A stretch of 64,000 bases of DNA, taken from positions 1 through 64,000 of the forward strand of contig JAAVYN010000013.1 of the NCBI GenBank assembly GCA_022791155.1, written 5' to 3'. The translations under genes were made by a program, and so were the position numbers. Each line of letters starts with the position of its first letter. The first letter of the stretch is position 1. The notes under the pieces were generated by a model, which saw nothing but the letters and a program-made list of their open reading frames with translations, was not told where the DNA came from and made no database searches. Shown here in pieces: positions 21,207 to 31,015 of this stretch. Origin of the DNA: Bacillota bacterium. Its GTDB lineage: Bacteria > Bacillota > Clostridia > Lachnospirales > Anaerotignaceae.

Positions 21207-21767
21207 ATGAGTAGCAGCAATGGTAAAAATATTATAGATAAAATACTGGCCGACGCCAAAGCTGAAGCCGACAAAACCATTGATTTGGCTCAGGGTGAAG
21301 CGGGAGAGGTTATATCAGCGGCTGAACAAAGGGCTGAAAAAGAAAAAGCCGCAATTTATGAACTTTCAAAAGCAGCGGCTGAAAAAGCAAAAGCCAAAGA
21401 AATTTCATCAGCTGAAATGCAGGCAAAATCAATGGTTCTTTCTCAAAAACAAAAGTGCATTGAGGAAGTTATAGAAGAGGCGGCCCGCAAACTTTCACAG
21501 CTTACTGACGACGAGTATAAAGTTATTATAAAAACTATGGTTAAAAGTGCCCCAAGTGGCGAAATTATACTTTCCAAGAAAGACGTTGAGCTTCTTGAAA
21601 GCGAACTTAAAGGCATGGATCGAACAATTTCATCCGAAACACGTGATATTGACGGTGGATTTGTTGTTAAAAACGGCGATGTTGAATATAATTACTCATT
21701 TGAATCCATAATTTCTGTAGAGAAAGAAACAATTGAACAGCTGGCGGCCAAAATGCTGTTTGGCTGA
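21207..21767 (+). CDS. atpE: V-type ATP synthase subunit E (peripheral stalk)
   Basis: A 186-residue stalk protein with a long N-terminal helix (residues 5-85, rich in A, E, K) and a globular C-terminal domain (SAPSGEIILSKKDVELL... DGGFVVKNGDVEYNYSFESII) that caps the A3B3 head. The last part, with GGFVV and the final short helix, is typical of the family. ATG at 21207 follows AAAGGAGGAC. It would pair with the coiled-coil subunit encoded at the operon start. Confidence 0.92.
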   Translation: MSSSNGKNIIDKILADAKAEADKTIDLAQGEAGEVISAAEQRAEKEKAAIYELSKAAAEKAKAKEISSAEMQAKSMVLSQKQKCIEEVIEEAARKLSQLTDDEYKVIIKTMVKSAPSGEIILSKKDVELLESELKGMDRTISSETRDIDGGFVVKNGDVEYNYSFESIISVEKETIEQLAAKMLFG

Positions 21768-21791
21768 ACACTTAAACGGGGAGGTTTTTAA

Positions 21792-22766
21792 ATGGCGAAA
21801 GAAAAGATTTACCCCTATGCCGTGGCGCGCATCAGGATGCTTGAGCGTTTTCTTCTCACAGAAAAAAGTTATATCCAAATGGCTGAAGCCAAAAACATTG
21901 ATGACGTTCTTAAAATACTTTCAGAAGCAGGATATGGCGCGGCAGATCAGCTCACTGTTAAAAACTATGAAGCGGCACTTGCCGATCGCCTCGAAAAAGC
22001 ATATGGCAGTGTGGCCGAGCTTGTTGACGGACAAAACTTTATGGATGTTTTTCTTTTGAAAAATGACTATCAAAATATAAAAGTTTTGATGAAAGAGGAG
22101 TTGTCTGGCGTTAAAGGCGAAAACTATATTGTTGACGGCGGAACAGTTAAAGCCGCTGAAATTCAGGCAGCGTTTAACAAAAAGAACTATGACTCACTCC
22201 CATCAAACATGGCAAAAGCCATAGAAGAAGCCTATGACGCTTACAGCAAAACAATGAGCGGACAAAGCATAGACATTGTTCTTGACAGAGCAGCTTTTGG
22301 CGACATGATTAAACGTGCAGGCGAAAGCGGCATTGATTTCATTAAAAAATATATGGAACTGACATGCGACGTCACAAACCTCAAAAGCTTCATGCGTGTG
22401 CGCAACATGAAAAAGCCGTTTGACATGTTTGCTGAAGTGTATGTTGAAGGCGGAAGCATGAGCCTTGAATTTTTCAGACAGGGCTTTGGCGCAGAAAGTG
22501 CAGCGTCGGCGTTCAAAGGAAGCAGCTATTCTGCATTGGCGGAGGGCATGTCGGAAGGCTTCACAGCTTTTGAGAAAAAGTGTGACAATTTTATTATGGC
22601 ATATATTAGAGAGGCCAAATACAAATCGCTGACAATAGAGCCTTTGGTGGCCTATATCTATGCTGTGGAAACTGAAGTCAAAACAGTCAGAATTATACTC
22701 AACAGCAAAATAAACGACATTGACAGCGAAATTATTAAAGAAAGGCTGAGGGATGCTTATGTATAA
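21792..22766 (+). CDS. atpC: V-type ATP synthase subunit C (d-type rotor-stalk connector)
   Basis: A 324-residue, all-helical protein that sits on the K ring and holds the central stalk. N-terminal YAVARIRMLERFLL is the usual family opening (Y-x-x-AR-x-R-xxE). The length is normal and the end EPLVAYIYAVETEVKTVRIIL matches the conserved C-terminal helix. ATG at 21792 has CGGGGAGG upstream. It ends overlapping the start of subunit F by 8 nt. Confidence 0.93.
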   Translation: MAKEKIYPYAVARIRMLERFLLTEKSYIQMAEAKNIDDVLKILSEAGYGAADQLTVKNYEAALADRLEKAYGSVAELVDGQNFMDVFLLKNDYQNIKVLMKEELSGVKGENYIVDGGTVKAAEIQAAFNKKNYDSLPSNMAKAIEEAYDAYSKTMSGQSIDIVLDRAAFGDMIKRAGESGIDFIKKYMELTCDVTNLKSFMRVRNMKKPFDMFAEVYVEGGSMSLEFFRQGFGAESAASAFKGSSYSALAEGMSEGFTAFEKKCDNFIMAYIREAKYKSLTIEPLVAYIYAVETEVKTVRIILNSKINDIDSEIIKERLRDAYV

Positions 22767-23079
22767 AGTTGGCGTTATAGGCGACAAAGACAGCGTTATG
22801 GGATTTCTCGCCTTGGGCATTGATATATATCCGGTTTATGAGGCTGATGAAGTTAAAAGAACCATACATAAACTGGCCGAAGAAGAATATGCCATAATTT
22901 ATATCACTGAAGACGCCAAACTTTTGGCAGGAGACGTTATCGACAGATATAAAGACGCCAAACTTCCGGCAATCATTGTTGTTCCGGGAATAGGCGGCAG
23001 CAAGGGCATTGGGCTTAACGAGATAAGAGAATCAGCAAAGCGCGCCATTGGCGTGGATATATTGTTTGAAAACAACTAA
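22759..23079 (+). CDS. atpF: V-type ATP synthase subunit F (central stalk)
   Basis: A 106-residue Rossmann-like protein (NtpG in E. hirae) that binds subunit D in the rotor axle. Conserved patterns are KVGVIGDKDSVMGFLALGI, YAIIYITED and PAIIVVPG. ATG at 22759 is preferred because AGGG precedes it and the family begins directly with (M)YKVGVIGD; an ATG two codons earlier (22753) is possible. It overlaps the atpC stop. Confidence 0.93.
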   Translation: MYKVGVIGDKDSVMGFLALGIDIYPVYEADEVKRTIHKLAEEEYAIIYITEDAKLLAGDVIDRYKDAKLPAIIVVPGIGGSKGIGLNEIRESAKRAIGVDILFENN

Positions 23080-23103
23080 TATAAGAATTGAGTGGTGATA
23101 AAA

Positions 23104-24882
23104 ATGAGTACAGGCACAATAGTTAAAGTGTCAGGCCCGCTGGTTATTGCTGAAGGAATGCGGGACGCAAACATGTTTGACATTGTAAGGGTGTCCGAAA
23201 AGCACCTTATAGGTGAAATTATAGAGATGCACGGCGACAGAGCCTCCGTTCAGGTTTATGAAGAAACAGCCGGGCTTGGGCCAGGAGAAGAAGTTGTTTC
23301 ATTGGGTCAGCCTATGTCAGTTGAATTAGGCCCAGGGCTTATATCAACAATATATGACGGAATTCAGCGCCCGCTTGAAAAGCTTTATAAGCTCAGCGGC
23401 GACAACATTCAAAGAGGAATTGAAGTTCCTTCTTTGGACAGAGAGAAAAAATGGGATTTCAAACCAACTGTCAAAGTTGGCGACAAAGTTAAAGGCGGCG
23501 ACATAATAGGCGTTGTTCAGGAAACGCCTGTTGTTGAATGCCGTATAATGGTTCCTCCGGGACTTGGCGGAACAGTTAAGGTTATAAAAAGCGGCGAATT
23601 CACAGTTGAGGAAGAAGTCTGCGTTATAACAAACGAAAAGGGCGCCGACGTTACAATGTCAATGATGCAGAAATGGCCTGTTCGTAAAGAACGCCCATAT
23701 GCTGCAAAGGAAAGTCCTGACAGCCTTCTTGTCACAGGACAAAGAGTTATAGACACATTCTTCCCAATCACAAAAGGCGGCGTTGCCGCTATACCAGGGC
23801 CTTTCGGAAGCGGAAAAACTGTGACACAGCACCAGATTGCAAAATGGGCCGATGCTGACATAGTTGTATACATTGGCTGCGGCGAGCGCGGAAACGAAAT
23901 GACAGACGTTTTGCTTGAGTTCCCTGAACTTAAAGACCCTCGCACTGGCGAAAGCCTCATGCAGAGAACAGTTCTCATTGCCAACACAAGCGACATGCCT
24001 GTTGCGGCACGCGAAGCTTCAATATATACAGGAATCACAATTGCAGAGTTCTTTAGAGACATGGGATATTCGGTTGCACTTATGGCCGACTCAACAAGCC
24101 GTTGGGCCGAGGCGCTGCGTGAAATGAGCGGTCGTCTTGAGGAAATGCCCGGTGAAGAAGGCTATCCGGCATATCTCGGAAGCCGTCTTGCACAGTTCTA
24201 TGAAAGAGCTGGCCGTGTTCAGTGCCTTGGAAGCGACGAAACAAGAAGGGGAAGCCTGACGGCTATTGGAGCCGTTTCGCCTCCAGGCGGTGACACTTCA
24301 GAGCCTGTCAGCCAAGGAACATTGCGTATTGTCAAAGTGTTCTGGGGCCTTGACGCTTCTCTTGCTTACAAACGTCACTTCCCGGCTATAAACTGGCTCA
24401 CAAGCTATTCGCTTTATCAAGACAAAATTGACGTTTGGGCTGACAAAAACGTAAACAGCAGCTTCTCAAGCAAAAGAGCTTTGGCAATGAGCCTTCTTCA
24501 AACGGAAGCAGAGCTCAACGAAATTGTTCAGCTTGTTGGTGTTGACTCGCTTTCGCACAGTGACAGGCTCATTCTTGAAACAGCACGTTCAATAAGAGAG
24601 GACTTCCTTCATCAGAACTCATTCCATGAGATTGACACATATACTTCGCTTCACAAACAGTATAGAATGTTAAGCCTCATACTTAAATTCTATGAGGAAG
24701 CCGGAAAAGCTATAAAGGCTGGAGTTTCAATATTGCAGATAACAAAACTTCCTGTGATAGAAAGAATTGGCCGTGCCAAATATTTCCCTGAAAACGAGGT
24801 TGACGGCGCTTATAACGACATAGAAAACAGCATTGTTTCGGAAATAGAAGAAATAATCAAGAAGGGGGCTGAAGAATTATGA
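23104..24882 (+). CDS. atpA: V-type ATP synthase catalytic subunit A
   Basis: The 592-residue catalytic subunit of the A3B3 head. P-loop GPFGSGKT is visible, as are the A-type non-homologous insertion region (residues about 110-190, [19 protein letters not shown]...), [17 protein letters not shown], and [30 protein letters not shown] at 23104 is chosen with GTGGTGAT 7 nt upstream; the frame opens four codons earlier. Stop overlaps the start of subunit B (ATGA). Works as synthase or ion pump depending on energy state. Confidence 0.97.
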   Translation: MSTGTIVKVSGPLVIAEGMRDANMFDIVRVSEKHLIGEIIEMHGDRASVQVYEETAGLGPGEEVVSLGQPMSVELGPGLISTIYDGIQRPLEKLYKLSGDNIQRGIEVPSLDREKKWDFKPTVKVGDKVKGGDIIGVVQETPVVECRIMVPPGLGGTVKVIKSGEFTVEEEVCVITNEKGADVTMSMMQKWPVRKERPYAAKESPDSLLVTGQRVIDTFFPITKGGVAAIPGPFGSGKTVTQHQIAKWADADIVVYIGCGERGNEMTDVLLEFPELKDPRTGESLMQRTVLIANTSDMPVAAREASIYTGITIAEFFRDMGYSVALMADSTSRWAEALREMSGRLEEMPGEEGYPAYLGSRLAQFYERAGRVQCLGSDETRRGSLTAIGAVSPPGGDTSEPVSQGTLRIVKVFWGLDASLAYKRHFPAINWLTSYSLYQDKIDVWADKNVNSSFSSKRALAMSLLQTEAELNEIVQLVGVDSLSHSDRLILETARSIREDFLHQNSFHEIDTYTSLHKQYRMLSLILKFYEEAGKAIKAGVSILQITKLPVIERIGRAKYFPENEVDGAYNDIENSIVSEIEEIIKKGAEEL

Positions 24883-26252
24883 TTAAAGAATATAGATCTA
24901 TTCAGGAAGTAGCCGGCCCTCTTATGCTTGTCAGCGGTGTTGAAGGCGTTAAATATGACGAGCTTGGCGAAATTGAGCTTGCCAACGGCGAGATAAGACG
25001 CTGCAAGGTTTTGGAGGTTAACGGAAACACAGTTCTTGTTCAGCTTTTTGAAAACTCAACAGGCATCAACCTTTCCGACAGCAAAGTTAGATTTCTTGGA
25101 AAGAGCCTTGATTTTGGAGTTTCCCCTGACATACTCGGCCGCGTTTTCAGCGGCATGGGCAAGCCGATAGACGGCGGCCCTGAAATTATCCCTGAAAAAA
25201 GGCTTGACGTTAACGGCGCGCCTATCAACCCGGCAGCTCGTGACTATCCTTCCGAATTCATACAAACAGGTGTTTCCGCAATTGACGGACTTAACACACT
25301 TGTTAGAGGACAGAAACTCCCTATATTCTCGGTTTCGGGCCTTCCACACAACAATTTGGCTGTTCAGATTGCGCGTCAGGCAAAAGTTAGAGGAACTGAC
25401 AGCAAATTCGCCGTTGTTTTTGCCGCTGTCGGCATAACATTTGAAGATGCGGAGTTCTTCATCAACGATTTTAAGGAAACAGGCGCCATAGACCGTTCTG
25501 TTGTGTTTGTAAATCTTGCCAACGACCCGGCTGTAGAACGTATCCAAACACCTAAAATGGCGCTTACAGCCGCCGAATATCTTGCTTTTGAGAAGAACAT
25601 GCACGTTCTTGTTATAATAACAGACATTACAAACTATGCGGAGGCGCTGCGTGAAGTTTCAGCAGCCAAGAAAGAGGTTCCCGGCCGCCGTGGATACCCG
25701 GGCTATCTCTACACCGACCTTGCTACTATGTATGAAAGAGCCGGCAAAAAAAGAGGCATAGACGGTTCAATAACAATGATACCTATTTTGACAATGCCTG
25801 AGGATGACAAAACTCACCCAATCCCTGACCTTACAGGATATATCACAGAAGGTCAGATTATGCTGAGCCGTGACCTTTATAAAAAAGGACTTCAGCCGCC
25901 TATCGACGTTCTTCCTTCCCTTAGCCGTTTGAAAGATAAAGGTATTGGCAAAGGAAAAACAAGAGAAGATCATGCCGACACAATGAACCAGCTTTTTGCC
26001 GCATATTCAAGAGGTAAAGACGCCAAAGAGCTCATGGCCATATTGGGTGAAAGTGCATTGACAGAGATTGATCTTTTATATGCTAAGTTTGCTGACGAGT
26101 TTGAAAAAGTTTATGTTTCACAAGGCTTCAAAACTGACAGAACAATTGAGCAAACACTGGAAACAGGATGGAATCTTTTGAAAATGTTCCCAAGAAGCGA
26201 GCTCAAACGTATCAGGGATGAATATCTTGATGAATATATGCCTAAGGAGTGA
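24879..26252 (+). CDS. atpB: V-type ATP synthase regulatory subunit B
   Basis: The 457-residue non-catalytic nucleotide-binding subunit. It opens [29 protein letters not shown] and lacks a full P-loop ([18 protein letters not shown] in its place), as expected for [28 protein letters not shown] is the B-type signature. ATG at 24879 overlaps the atpA stop; AAGAAGGGGGCTGAAG precedes it. Stop lies 5 nt before the subunit D start. Confidence 0.97.
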   Translation: MIKEYRSIQEVAGPLMLVSGVEGVKYDELGEIELANGEIRRCKVLEVNGNTVLVQLFENSTGINLSDSKVRFLGKSLDFGVSPDILGRVFSGMGKPIDGGPEIIPEKRLDVNGAPINPAARDYPSEFIQTGVSAIDGLNTLVRGQKLPIFSVSGLPHNNLAVQIARQAKVRGTDSKFAVVFAAVGITFEDAEFFINDFKETGAIDRSVVFVNLANDPAVERIQTPKMALTAAEYLAFEKNMHVLVIITDITNYAEALREVSAAKKEVPGRRGYPGYLYTDLATMYERAGKKRGIDGSITMIPILTMPEDDKTHPIPDLTGYITEGQIMLSRDLYKKGLQPPIDVLPSLSRLKDKGIGKGKTREDHADTMNQLFAAYSRGKDAKELMAILGESALTEIDLLYAKFADEFEKVYVSQGFKTDRTIEQTLETGWNLLKMFPRSELKRIRDEYLDEYMPKE

Positions 26253-26257
26253 TTGCC

Positions 26258-26926
26258 GTGGCAAGGTTAAATGTTAATCCAACCCGTATGGAAATGAGCC
26301 GCCTTAAAAAACAGCTCAAAACCGCCACAAGAGGCCATAAACTCCTGAAAGACAAATTGGATGAACTCATGAAACAGTTTCTTGACATAGTGAGAGAGAA
26401 CAAACGTCTTAGAGAGGAAGCCGAAAAGGCCCTTGACGAGGCATATAAAAGTTTCATTATTGCAAGAGCTGTCATGAGCGAGGAATATTTGGGCGAGGCG
26501 CTTATGATGCCAAAGCAGTCGGTTGCCGTTGATGTGGCCGAAAAAAATGTAATGAGCGTCAACGTCCCTGTGTTCACATTCAACACATCTGGAAACAAGG
26601 GCGATATATATCCTTATGGTTTGTTGTTTACATCAGGAGAACTGGACAGTGCCATGGAAGCGTTTAACAACGCCATGGAACCGCTTTTGCAGCTTGCACA
26701 AAGCGAGAAAAGCGCCCAACTTATGGCACAGGAGATTGAAAAAACAAGAAGAAGGGTTAATGCCCTTGAAAACATTCTCATACCAAACTACGCCGAGACA
26801 ATCAGGTTTATTTCCCAAAAATTGGAGGAAAATGACAGGGCAAACATCACAAGGCTCATGAAAGTTAAAGACATGATTGCCGAAAAAGCCATTGAAGAAA
26901 GGCGTAAACGCGACGCTGCTGTTTAG
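26258..26926 (+). CDS. atpD: V-type ATP synthase subunit D (central stalk)
   Basis: The 222-residue rotor-axle subunit: two long helices, N-terminal (residues 4-70, LNVNPTRMEMSRLKKQLKTA) and C-terminal (130-200, ALENILIPNYAETIRFISQKLEENDR), the usual signature. GTG at 26258 is preferred because AAGGAG ends 8 nt upstream; another GTG at 26249 would sit on top of the site. Last gene of the operon; a hairpin with T-run follows at 26994. Confidence 0.95.
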   Translation: MARLNVNPTRMEMSRLKKQLKTATRGHKLLKDKLDELMKQFLDIVRENKRLREEAEKALDEAYKSFIIARAVMSEEYLGEALMMPKQSVAVDVAEKNVMSVNVPVFTFNTSGNKGDIYPYGLLFTSGELDSAMEAFNNAMEPLLQLAQSEKSAQLMAQEIEKTRRRVNALENILIPNYAETIRFISQKLEENDRANITRLMKVKDMIAEKAIEERRKRDAAV

Positions 26927-26993
26927 AAAAATTTTCATGAAGCATTGAATGCGTGTCGAATGACAATATTTTTGGTATGAAATTATAAAAAAC

Positions 26994-27026
26994 GCCGTGC
27001 TGATTTTTTGGTGCGGCTGTTTTTTT
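26994..27026 (+). terminator. Terminator of the V-ATPase operon
   Basis: Stem GCCGTGC/GTGCGGC (with wobble pairs), 10-nt loop, then TGTTTTTTT. Confidence 0.65.
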
Positions 27027-27328
27027 ATAAGTCAGTTTGGAAACTTGCCGAGGAGCGAGTGAGAGCCATGGCAGCCGGAATTTGTTTTCTGAATGAGAAT
27101 TCAAGAACATGCCAAAACTCGTTGTCTGCAGCAGTTTTAATCCAGTTTAAAAAATTATGAATATATATATAGATCAAAGAAAATAATATTTCCCAAAACA
27201 TATAATTAATTGAAAGCCATATTATATATAACTAAATTGGTGAATATAATATTAAAAATTCGGGGCTAAATATAATAAAAAGTTTATATATTTTTTAACA
27301 ACTTTATATAAAACATGTTTTTACAGCC

Positions 27329-27358
27329 TTGACTTTTTACCTTTTGATATGATAGACT
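27329..27358 (+). promoter_or_regulatory. Probable promoter of the T-box/aspS unit
   Basis: TTGACT at 27329-27334, 18-nt spacer, TAGACT at 27353-27358. Good -35 box, fair -10 box; its position just upstream of the T-box leader supports it. Confidence 0.5.
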
Positions 27359-27369
27359 TACAAAATGAA

Positions 27370-27622
27370 TATTTAGCAGGCGATGAAAAAGAGAAGTAAC
27401 CAGAATTATCGTTCACAGTGAGCGGGGAACAGTGAAAACTTCGCAAAATGAATTTTGGCGAACAACACTTTGGAGCTGCAATCCGAAACCGTTTTGGCAT
27501 TAGGAAAGCCGTGTGCCGCGCGTTAAGCGGCGTTTCAGAGAGGCCGCTTGGCGGCAATTCAGGTGGTACCGCGGATCCGTTCCGTCCTGACTTTTGTTTG
27601 GACAGCGGGTTTTTGTTTTTTT
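27370..27622 (+). ncRNA. T-box riboswitch leader of aspS
   Basis: A tRNA-sensing leader. The T-box proper AGGTGGTACCGCGG is at 27561-27574. Stem I carries GATGAAAAAGAG-AAGTAA, then AGTGAGCGGGGAACAGTGAAAA, and closes with TTGGAGCTGC at 27470-27479, as in clostridial T-boxes. A terminator hairpin pairs GTCC (27584-27587) with GGAC (27600-27603) and is followed by GGGTTTTTGTTTTTTT. The specifier region is GGCGAACAACAC (27458-27469): it contains no Asp codon (GAC/GAT) but has GAA overlapping AAC at 27460-27463 and a further AAC at 27464-27466. Uncharged tRNA should favour the antiterminator and aspS expression. Confidence 0.93.
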
Positions 27623-27814
27623 AAATATATTTTCTTTTTGAATGTGCGGCCGAACAGAAAAGATGTTTGGCGATGTTTGCTGCTGTTGATTTTATTAAGC
27701 AAAAATTCGGCGGCGCTTAGAACTAAATTATCTCATTTGCCTGCGGCAATGCCAAACAGTTTTTAAGCTTCAATGGGCTTGGCTTGTTTTGATAAACATG
27801 AAAGGGAGAGTTTT

Positions 27815-29566
27815 ATGGAAGTGTCAAACATTTACAGATCAAAAACTATCGACAAAATATCCGAAAATGATATTGGACAAAATTTGAAAGCTTCTGGCTG
27901 GGTTGAAAACATACGCGATCATGGCGGAGTTTCTTTCATTGACTTGAGAGATATGTATGGAGTTTTGCAGGTTGTTTTGCGCAACACAAGTCTCCTTGAA
28001 GGCATAAACAAAGAGGACTGCATTTGTGTTGAAGGAAAAATTGATCGCCGTGACGAAGAAACATATAACCCGAAAATACCTTCGGGAACAATTGAGCTTG
28101 ATGCACAAAAGATTGACATACTTGGGAAGGTTTATAAACAGTTGCCGTTCGAGATTGTGACATCAAAGGAAATTCGTGAGGACTTGCGCCTCAAATATCG
28201 CTATCTTGACATGAGAAACAGAAAAGTTAAAGACAACATTGTTTTCCGTTCAAAAGTCATCAGCTTTCTTAGAGAAAAAATGACAGAAATGGGATTTTTG
28301 GAGATACAAACGCCAATATTGTGTGCCTCATCGCCTGAAGGAGCAAGGGACTATATTGTTCCGTCAAGAAAGTTCAAAGGGAAATTTTATGCATTGCCTC
28401 AGGCTCCACAACAATATAAGCAGCTGCTTATGGTTTCTGGAATTGACAAATATTTTCAGATTGCGCCGTGTTTCAGAGATGAAGACGCCCGTGCAGACCG
28501 TTCCCCAGGCGAATTTTATCAGCTTGATTTTGAGATGAGCTTTGCCACACAGGAAGATGTTTTTCGTGCCGGAGAAGAAGTTTTGACAGAAACATTCAAA
28601 AAATTTGCGCCTGAAGGATTTTTTGTGACTGAAGGGCCATATCCTGTTATAAGCTATAAACAAGCAATGCTTGAATTTGGAACAGATAAGCCGGATTTGA
28701 GAAACCCTCTCAGAATAGTTGATGTCACTGAATTTTTCCAGCGGTGCACATTTAAGCCGTTCCATGGAAAAACTGTGCGCGCCATAAAGGTTCACGCTGA
28801 CATGTCAAAAGGCTTTCATGAAAAGCTTTTGAAGTTTGCAACGTCAATTGGAATGGGGGGTTTGGGCTATCTTGAAGTTAAAGAAAAAATGAGCTATAAA
28901 GGGCCAATTGACAAATTCATTCCTGATGAAATGAAAGGCGAAATTGCCGACTTGGCGGGCCTTGCCGAGGGCGACACAATTTTCTTCATTGCAGACAAGG
29001 AAGAAAGGGCAGCAGATTTTGCCGGACAGCTTAGAAACGAATTGGGACAGCGCCTTGATATATGCGAAAAAAATGCATATCGCTTCTGCTTTGTGAATGA
29101 TTTTCCTATGTATGAATATGACAAAGAGGAAAAGAAAATTATATTCACTCACAATCCTTTCTCAATGCCGCAGGGAGGTTTGGAGGCGCTTAACAACAAA
29201 AATCCACTTGACATACTTGCATATCAATATGACATTGTGTGCAATGGCATAGAGCTTTCATCAGGCGCTGTCAGAAATCACAATCTTGATGTTATGGTCA
29301 AAGCTTTTGAGATAGCAGGCTACAGCGAAGCTGATCTTCAGGAAAAATTTGGAGCGCTCTATAACGCATTTCAATATGGCGCGCCGCCTCATGCTGGCAT
29401 GGCACCTGGAGTTGACAGAATGATTATGCTTTTGAGAAATGAGGAGAATATCCGTGAAATCATACCGTTCCCAATGAACGGCAATGCTCAGGATCTTATG
29501 TGCGGAGCTCCTTCTGAAGTTACAGAACACCAGCTTAGAGAAGTTCACATAAAGGTTAGACAATAA
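27815..29566 (+). CDS. aspS: Aspartyl-tRNA synthetase, possibly non-discriminating
   Basis: Charges tRNA-Asp with aspartate. The 583-residue product has the OB-fold anticodon-binding domain (1-110), class II motif 2 (PCFRDEDARADRSPGEFYQLDFEMSF), a bacterial GAD insert (about 290-410) and motif 3 (GAPPHAGMAPGVDRMIMLL). In the anticodon domain it has IRDHGGVSF with His36 where discriminating enzymes such as those of E. coli and B. subtilis have Leu (RRDLG); a His there is associated with enzymes that also charge tRNA-Asn. ATG at 27815 has AAAGGGAGAG upstream. The T-box leader precedes it. Confidence 0.95.
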   Translation: MEVSNIYRSKTIDKISENDIGQNLKASGWVENIRDHGGVSFIDLRDMYGVLQVVLRNTSLLEGINKEDCICVEGKIDRRDEETYNPKIPSGTIELDAQKIDILGKVYKQLPFEIVTSKEIREDLRLKYRYLDMRNRKVKDNIVFRSKVISFLREKMTEMGFLEIQTPILCASSPEGARDYIVPSRKFKGKFYALPQAPQQYKQLLMVSGIDKYFQIAPCFRDEDARADRSPGEFYQLDFEMSFATQEDVFRAGEEVLTETFKKFAPEGFFVTEGPYPVISYKQAMLEFGTDKPDLRNPLRIVDVTEFFQRCTFKPFHGKTVRAIKVHADMSKGFHEKLLKFATSIGMGGLGYLEVKEKMSYKGPIDKFIPDEMKGEIADLAGLAEGDTIFFIADKEERAADFAGQLRNELGQRLDICEKNAYRFCFVNDFPMYEYDKEEKKIIFTHNPFSMPQGGLEALNNKNPLDILAYQYDIVCNGIELSSGAVRNHNLDVMVKAFEIAGYSEADLQEKFGALYNAFQYGAPPHAGMAPGVDRMIMLLRNEENIREIIPFPMNGNAQDLMCGAPSEVTEHQLREVHIKVRQ

Positions 29567-29589
29567 CAGGCTTTCGCAAAGCAACAAGA

Positions 29590-29632
29590 AACGTCATGGC
29601 AAATGATTTTTGAAAATGCCATGGCGTTTTTA
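29590..29632 (+). terminator. Terminator after aspS
   Basis: 12-bp stem AACGTCATGGCA/TGCCATGGCGTT (one G-U), followed by TTTATT. Confidence 0.85.
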
Positions 29633-29676
29633 TTGTGTTGTGGAATGCCCTAAATTTATACATTTTTAGCGAACAA

Positions 29677-29711
29677 AAAACTCCTGATAATATAGGAACA
29701 GGAGCTTTTGT
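29677..29711. terminator. Hairpin between convergent genes
   Basis: Stem CTCCTG/CAGGAG with a 12-nt loop, flanked by AAAAAA on the left and CTTTTGTTT on the right. The A-run becomes a T-run on the minus strand, so it likely ends the minus-strand lipoprotein transcript. Confidence 0.6.
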
Positions 29712-29779
29712 TTGATGAATTTTGAAAATTTGGCGAGTGTTGGTTTTCAAAATTTCGTTTCAAATGATTTTGATTCAAA

Positions 29780-30892
29780 TTATTCTATTGTGAAGTCGAC
29801 TTTTTTCTTTTTGTCATCTTCAGAATCGGAGCTGCTGTTTTCGTCAACAGGTGTTTCAATTCCGTTCAATGTGTTAAGTCTTTCTTGTATTGTGTTGAGA
29901 TATTTTTCCGCATCATGAGTGCCTCTCATGGTTTCGCCAACAATATGGCCATCGGAATCCACAAAAACTGTTGCTGGTATGGCCTCAAGGTTTGCCTGAA
30001 CCCATGAACCAAGGGTTTGATCCATAACTATGGTCAATATGTCATTTGCTTTGGCGTCTTCTTTAGCTTTCAAAGCTTTTTCGTTGGTTTCTTCACTGGG
30101 AGCGTCAATGACAGCCTCAATTATATTCACAGGAAGACGTTCTGCATTTACCATTTCATATGTCTTTTGAAGTGTGGCAAACTCGTCAAAGTCGGGGTAT
30201 GTGTATGTTCCGCCAAAATGAACCATTGTTAGGTCATATGATGCAAATATAGAACTGTCAACGGGCGCTCCCTCAAGTGTGGAAGTCACAAATGTTATAT
30301 ATGAGTTGAGTTCATTTGTGCGTTCTTCCAATGTTTTGTCATCAAAACTTCTTGTGGAAATGCTTTCTTTGAGTTTTGGTATCGTTCCAACAATTTTGTT
30401 ATAATTTTCAATGTCTTTTCCGCTCAAATCTTTTTCAGCTATAGTGGAGTCCCAAAGCAGATAATATGAATATTCACCCTGAACACCAACATTCTCGGAG
30501 TTTTTGAAAAAATTGATTGTTTCGTCAAGCTTTCCTTCGTTGATAACTGATGTTTTGGCCAGAAGTATCTCACATATTGGAGTTATCACAGAATAGGTAT
30601 TTATGGAAGGGTTGTTGTTGAGTTTTTCAATTCCTTCATCGTTTATATAGCCATAAACTATTTCGGCAAATGAATTGTCGTCACGCACGGTGAGGGGATA
30701 TATGTTTGTTTCCTTAAACTCGTTCCATTCATCGGGGATTTTATAGCTTAGGCCAATTTCGTCAATTGAAATGTCATTTTCACTGGCTTCAGATGAAGAA
30801 TTCTCAGAAGAATTATCTTGGGTTTTGCCACAGCCTGACAAAATTCCAAAGGCCATGGCAACACATAATATGACAGGTAGAAATTTTTTCAT
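29780..30892 (-). CDS. Lipoprotein with cysteine-less thioredoxin-like domain
   Basis: A 370-residue exported lipoprotein. Signal LSGC puts the lipidated Cys at residue 21, followed by a Ser/Glu/Asn-rich linker. Residues about 40-190 are unfamiliar. Residues about 205-345 read like a TlpA/redoxin domain: LEGAPVDSSIFASYDLTMVHF, then VNIIEAVID, then AIPATVFVDSDGHIVGETMRGT, where cis-Pro and FVD-x-DG are standard. The active-site WCxxC is replaced by GGTYTYPDF, and the mature chain has only one other Cys (in ITPICEILL). It therefore cannot be a usual thiol oxidoreductase. The acidic/lysine tail ends the protein. ATG at 30892 has AGGAGGC upstream. Confidence 0.8.
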   Translation of the reverse strand: MKKFLPVILCVAMAFGILSGCGKTQDNSSENSSSEASENDISIDEIGLSYKIPDEWNEFKETNIYPLTVRDDNSFAEIVYGYINDEGIEKLNNNPSINTYSVITPICEILLAKTSVINEGKLDETINFFKNSENVGVQGEYSYYLLWDSTIAEKDLSGKDIENYNKIVGTIPKLKESISTRSFDDKTLEERTNELNSYITFVTSTLEGAPVDSSIFASYDLTMVHFGGTYTYPDFDEFATLQKTYEMVNAERLPVNIIEAVIDAPSEETNEKALKAKEDAKANDILTIVMDQTLGSWVQANLEAIPATVFVDSDGHIVGETMRGTHDAEKYLNTIQERLNTLNGIETPVDENSSSDSEDDKKKKVDFTIE

Positions 30893-31015
30893 GGTTATTA
30901 AAAGCCTCCTATTTTTTAATAAACTTTAGTATATATTAAACAAGCGTTTCTTGCAACAGCCATATTGAATATTTTGGCCCGTACAGCATAGAAATATTTA
31001 GAGGTGGTGCGGATT

